From MADRE3 sp963718195 (GTDB lineage Bacteria; Desulfobacterota; Desulfobulbia; Desulfobulbales; Desulfocapsaceae), in NCBI GenBank assembly GCA_963718195.1, contig CAVQYQ010000004.1, forward strand, positions 124,001 through 188,000: a DNA stretch of 64,000 nucleotides, in the 5' to 3' direction. The notes under the pieces were generated by a model that was not told where the DNA came from, did no database searches, and saw nothing but the letters and a program-made list of their open reading frames with translations. Below, piece by piece: positions 60,898 through 64,000 of this stretch. Each line of letters starts with the position of its first letter. Positions within the stretch are counted from its first letter, which is position 1. The position numbers and the translations under genes were made by a program.

Positions 60898-61719
60898 TTA
60901 TGATCTCCGTTTGACAATCATCCTGTCAGACGCTTTCTTATTCCTGGTCTTGTAGCCTTTTGTCGGCTTACCCCATGGAGTACATGGATGACGACCACCG
61001 GAACTCTTGCCTTCGCCACCGCCCATTGGATGATCCACAGGGTTCATGGCAACACCACGGACATGCGGTCTCTTTCCAAGCCAGCGGGTTCGGCCAGCCT
61101 TTCCGAGTTTCTGACTCTCATATTCCCGGTTCCCGACCTGGCCGATGCAGGCACGGCACAGATTGTTAAATTTCCGCACTTCACCAGAAGGCAGTCTCAC
61201 CGAGACATAGTTGCCCTCTTTTGCCATCAATTGAGCTGAGGCTCCGGCACTGCGGACAAGCTGGCCGCCTTTGCCGATCTTCATTTCAATATTATGGATA
61301 ATAGTACCTAACGGTATGTTCACCATCGGCAGGCAGTTGCCTGGCTGAATATCTGCATTTTCTCCGGCGACGACCTTGTCACCTACGGCAATACCGTCAG
61401 GAGCAAGAATATAGGTCTTTTCTCCATCAAGGTAGCTCAACAAGGCAATATTGGCAGATCTGTTGGGGTCATACTCGATCGAAACAACTTTTGCTGCTAT
61501 TTCGGTTTTGTTTCGCTTAAAATCAATTATGCGATATTTTCGTTTATGACCGCCGCCTATATGTCGAGCTGTAATTCGGCCGTAATTATTACGACCGCCG
61601 CTTTTTGACAGGCTGCTCACCAGACTTTTTTCAGGTCCCTTAGTGGACAAGTCCGGATTCTTGGTAGACACGTGGTGTCGTTTACCGGGTGATGTTGGTT
61701 TATATGTCTTTATAGCCAT
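60898..61719 (-). CDS. rplB: 50S ribosomal protein L2
   Basis: A 273-residue L2, needed for peptidyl transfer. Seen: KSGGRNNYGRITARHIGGGH, LNDPNRSANIALL-type segment YDPNRSANIALLSYLDG, and the signature VRGVAMNPVDHPMGGGEGKS. It is 13 bases before rpsS. Confidence 0.97.
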   Translation of the reverse strand: MAIKTYKPTSPGKRHHVSTKNPDLSTKGPEKSLVSSLSKSGGRNNYGRITARHIGGGHKRKYRIIDFKRNKTEIAAKVVSIEYDPNRSANIALLSYLDGEKTYILAPDGIAVGDKVVAGENADIQPGNCLPMVNIPLGTIIHNIEMKIGKGGQLVRSAGASAQLMAKEGNYVSVRLPSGEVRKFNNLCRACIGQVGNREYESQKLGKAGRTRWLGKRPHVRGVAMNPVDHPMGGGEGKSSGGRHPCTPWGKPTKGYKTRNKKASDRMIVKRRS

Positions 61720-61798
61720 GATTTCCCAATCGCTCCATCATCTTTGAGTGGACAATCTTTTTTCAGTTTCGCTCTGAACCGACACTGTCGTTGGTTTG

Positions 61799-62086
61799 TT
61801 ATAATTCATCAACAAAGTTGATTTCACCTTCCGACAGAGTGACATAGGCTTTTTTCCAATTGTTGGTAAAACCGATATGACGTCCTACTCTCTTCTGCTT
61901 TCCGTGCATGGACGCTGTCTGAACGTTTTTCACCTTGACGTTGAACATCTTCTCAACGGCTTGCTTGATCTCGATCTTGTTGGCACCAGGGTGAACCTTG
62001 AAAACAATCTTGTTATCAATCTCCTGCTGCAAACTTGCCTTTTCCGTAAGGCATGGGCCCTTCAATATGTCATAGATGTTTTTCAT
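61799..62086 (-). CDS. rplW: 50S ribosomal protein L23
   Basis: A 95-residue L23, docking site at the tunnel exit. Seen: ILKGPCLTEKASLQQEIDNK, FKVHPGANKIEIKQAVEKMF and TNNWKKAYVTL. Its ATG overlaps the rplD stop by four bases. Confidence 0.96.
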   Translation of the reverse strand: MKNIYDILKGPCLTEKASLQQEIDNKIVFKVHPGANKIEIKQAVEKMFNVKVKNVQTASMHGKQKRVGRHIGFTNNWKKAYVTLSEGEINFVDEL

Positions 62087-62706
62087 GCCGAAAACCTCTC
62101 CTCAAGGCTTGTGAGTGCCGGCTGAAGGAGCACAAGCTTCTTGTGCAGCAGAATGTCGTAGACATTCAAACCTTCAGGGTTCAAGACCTTAAATCCATTA
62201 ACATTCCTGGATGATTTCGTCAGGTTCTCGTTCATCTCTCCGGTCACAATCAGCGCGGTGTCGAGATCAAGGGTATTCATCACATTAACGAAATCCCTGG
62301 TTTTGATCTGCTCCATTGTGAAATCATCGAGGACGACGAGGTTACCTTCCTGGAGTCGTGCCGACATGGCCATTGCGACAGCCTGCTTCTTTACCTTGCG
62401 GTTCAGTTTGAAGCTGTAATCGCGCGGCTTTGGGCCGAAGGCCACGCCACCGCCTCGCCAGATTGGCGAGCGTCGGGATCCGGATCGAGCACGACCGGTA
62501 CCCTTCTGGCGCCATGGCTTGGCACTGCTTCCTCTCACTTCGCTGCGATTTTTGGTACTGGCGGTCCCTGCTCGTTTGGAAGCTCGCTGCATGCGAACGA
62601 CATCATGAAGCAGATAGCCTTTGACCTCGACATTAAAAATCTGGTCATCCAGCTCGATCTCGCCAACCTTCTCGTTCTTTATATTTTTTACTTCTACAGT
62701 TGACAT
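62083..62706 (-). CDS. rplD: 50S ribosomal protein L4
   Basis: A 207-residue L4, often the autoregulator of the S10 operon. Seen: RAGTASTKNRSEVRGSSAKP, WRQKGTGRARSGSRRSPIWR and GGVAFGPKPRDYSFKLNRK. It is 33 bases after rplC. Confidence 0.97.
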   Translation of the reverse strand: MSTVEVKNIKNEKVGEIELDDQIFNVEVKGYLLHDVVRMQRASKRAGTASTKNRSEVRGSSAKPWRQKGTGRARSGSRRSPIWRGGGVAFGPKPRDYSFKLNRKVKKQAVAMAMSARLQEGNLVVLDDFTMEQIKTRDFVNVMNTLDLDTALIVTGEMNENLTKSSRNVNGFKVLNPEGLNVYDILLHKKLVLLQPALTSLEERFSA

Positions 62707-62739
62707 TATGTTCTCCTTGAACCGGTCTAATTTGACGCG

Positions 62740-63369
62740 TTATTTTGAAAAAATCTTCAACAGACCGTTCTTGGCTCCAGGAACAGAACCCTTCAAAAGG
62801 ACGACATTCTCCTCAGAACGGATATCAACGACGATCATGTTTTTCCTCAGAACCGTATCGTTACCCATTCGTCCCGGCATCTTCTTTCCCTTAACGACTC
62901 TTGCCGGCCAGGCACTGCAACCGATAGAACCCGGAGCTCTATGAAAGCCGGAACCATGGGAAGCACCGCCACCCTTGAATCCGTGGCGCTTCATGACACC
63001 CTGGAATCCCTTTCCTTTGCTAAGCCCTTGGACATCTACGACATCACCGACCTTCAGGACGGTATCTGCAGACAGTTCCTGACCCACCTCGAAATCTCCG
63101 GGTGTTGCAACCCGGAATTCGCGGATGTGATAGTAACCTGAGTCCCCTGCTTTCTTGAAATGACCTGCCAGAGGCTTTGTAACCTTTGTCATCTTCTTTC
63201 CGGCAAAACCGACCTGGATCGCATCATAACCATCCGTTGCCACTGTCTTAACCTGCAAGACCGTGCATGGTCCGGTTTCTACGACCGTTACCGGGATAGC
63301 TATCCCTAACTCGTCGTATACACGGGTCATCCCTAACTTTTTACCTAATATACCCATTGTCTTTGGCAT
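62740..63369 (-). CDS. rplC: 50S ribosomal protein L3
   Basis: A 209-residue L3 near the peptidyl transferase centre. Seen: MGILGKKLGMTRVYDELGIA, SKGKGFQGVMKRHGFKGGGA and GSIGCSAWPARVVKGKKMPG. It is about 40 bases after rpsJ. Confidence 0.97.
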   Translation of the reverse strand: MPKTMGILGKKLGMTRVYDELGIAIPVTVVETGPCTVLQVKTVATDGYDAIQVGFAGKKMTKVTKPLAGHFKKAGDSGYYHIREFRVATPGDFEVGQELSADTVLKVGDVVDVQGLSKGKGFQGVMKRHGFKGGGASHGSGFHRAPGSIGCSAWPARVVKGKKMPGRMGNDTVLRKNMIVVDIRSEENVVLLKGSVPGAKNGLLKIFSK

Positions 63370-63410
63370 AATTGTACCCGATGCTTCAGTTTACTCTTCG
63401 TTTCTGCGTT

Positions 63411-63725
63411 CTATGGCAGTTTAATCTCAACATCTACACCCGCTGAGAGCTCTAGTTTCATCAGCAGATCAATGGTCTGCTGTGTCGGCTCGAGAATATC
63501 GAGAAGCCGGCGATGAGTTCTCATCTCAAACTGCTCGCGAGACTTTTTGTCGACATGAGGAGAACGAAGAATACAGTACTTGTTCACCGTCGTCGGCAGC
63601 GGAATGGGTCCGGCGACAGCCGATCCGGTTCTCCGTGCGGTATCAACAATCTCGTGTGTAGACTGGTCCAGCAATTTATGATCATACGCCTTGAGGCGAA
63701 TGCGAATTTTCTCTGTCGGTATCAT
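63411..63725 (-). CDS. rpsJ: 30S ribosomal protein S10
   Basis: A 104-residue S10, also the antitermination factor NusE. Seen: KIRIRLKAYDHKLLDQSTHE, AGPIPLPTTVNKYCILRSPH and the SREQFEMRTHRRLLDI signature. It is 13 bases after tuf, so tuf and the S10 operon are probably one transcript. Confidence 0.97.
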   Translation of the reverse strand: MIPTEKIRIRLKAYDHKLLDQSTHEIVDTARRTGSAVAGPIPLPTTVNKYCILRSPHVDKKSREQFEMRTHRRLLDILEPTQQTIDLLMKLELSAGVDVEIKLP

Positions 63726-63738
63726 ATATCCACACCTT

Positions 63739-64000
63739 TTACGCTACGATTTCACTGATAACACCAGCGCCAACAGTCCGACCACCCTCACGAATCGCAA
63801 ATCGCAGTCCTACATCCATCGCGATCGGGGTGATCAGCTCGGCATCTATCGATATATTATCGCCAGGCATTACCATCTCTACACCCTCGGACAACGTTAC
63901 CACGCCGGTCACGTCGGTGGTGCGGAAATAAAACTGCGGACGATAGCCATTAAAAAACGGCGTATGGCGTCCACCCTCATCCTTGCTCAGGATGTAGCAC
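63739..64000 (-). CDS. tuf: Elongation factor Tu, C-terminal part (5' end beyond the window)
   Basis: The last 86 codons of EF-Tu before a TAA at 63739-63741. Seen: HTPFFNGYRPQFYFRTTDVT, VVTLSEGVEMVMPGDN and FAIREGGRTVGAGVISEI, the end of domain 3 that contacts aminoacyl-tRNA. The gene continues past the right edge. Confidence 0.97.
   Translation of the reverse strand, partial: CYILSKDEGGRHTPFFNGYRPQFYFRTTDVTGVVTLSEGVEMVMPGDNISIDAELITPIAMDVGLRFAIREGGRTVGAGVISEIVA

Overview
The window looks like chromosomal DNA of an anaerobic Desulfobacterota bacterium, most like the Desulfobulbales. This rests on gene order (rpsB-tsf-pyrH-frr-uppS-cdsA-dxr-rseP-tsaB-ispG-proS-relA next to one long ribosomal super-operon), a paired set of ADP-glucose pyrophosphorylase genes, an acyl-CoA dehydrogenase fused to rubredoxin, and a bd-type oxidase in an otherwise anaerobic gene set. 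The placement is inferred from recognised families, not from a search.

Layout. 1-7.5 kb: a lipoprotein cut by the left edge, an HD-GYP signalling protein, an exported protein, an MFS transporter, a small Cys-rich protein and an ABC1/UbiB-type kinase. 7.9-18.8 kb: one long minus-strand operon holding two S51-type (cyanophycinase-like) proteins, one of them fused to the C-terminal domains of cysteinyl-tRNA synthetase, two Gfo/Idh oxidoreductases (one with a ThuA-like N-terminus, one frameshifted), a CelD/FemAB-like acyltransferase, an MshA-like glycosyltransferase, an MshB-like PIG-L deacetylase, inositol-3-phosphate synthase, a frameshifted HAD phosphatase and an acyl-CoA dehydrogenase-rubredoxin fusion. 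Together they read as a pathway for an inositol-glucosamine compound, possibly a mycothiol-like thiol. 19-22.5 kb: a frameshifted short-chain dehydrogenase and cydAB. 22.6-26.6 kb: a CIA30-like protein, tRNA-Arg(CCT), then a decayed accessory island with a chimeric TolC fragment, a Fic-domain fragment, an intact Fic protein with a phased operator, and a fossil of a type I restriction subunit (HsdR).

26.7-48.3 kb: two overlapping glgC-type genes, a DHH phosphoesterase, crcB, an LptG-like permease, a DUF362 protein, an FKBP isomerase, then a long minus-strand housekeeping run: Smr protein, RelA (hydrolase site lost), ProS, IspG, TsaB, RseP, Dxr, CdsA, UppS, Frr, PyrH, Tsf, RpsB and a Cys-cluster protein. 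It joins isoprenoid precursor synthesis (dxr, ispG), undecaprenyl and phospholipid synthesis (uppS, cdsA), envelope stress proteolysis (rseP), translation and the stringent response.

48.4-64.0 kb: the complete S10-spc-alpha ribosomal cluster on the minus strand, from the end of tuf at the right edge through rpsJ ... secY-map-infA-rpmJ-rpsM-rpsK-rpsD-rpoA to rplQ, ended by a strong terminator. Three coding sequences between 9 and 20 kb are interrupted by single-base frameshifts, while the housekeeping half is clean. That suggests either decay of the accessory half or local sequence errors. No CRISPR array, rRNA or intact insertion sequence is visible.
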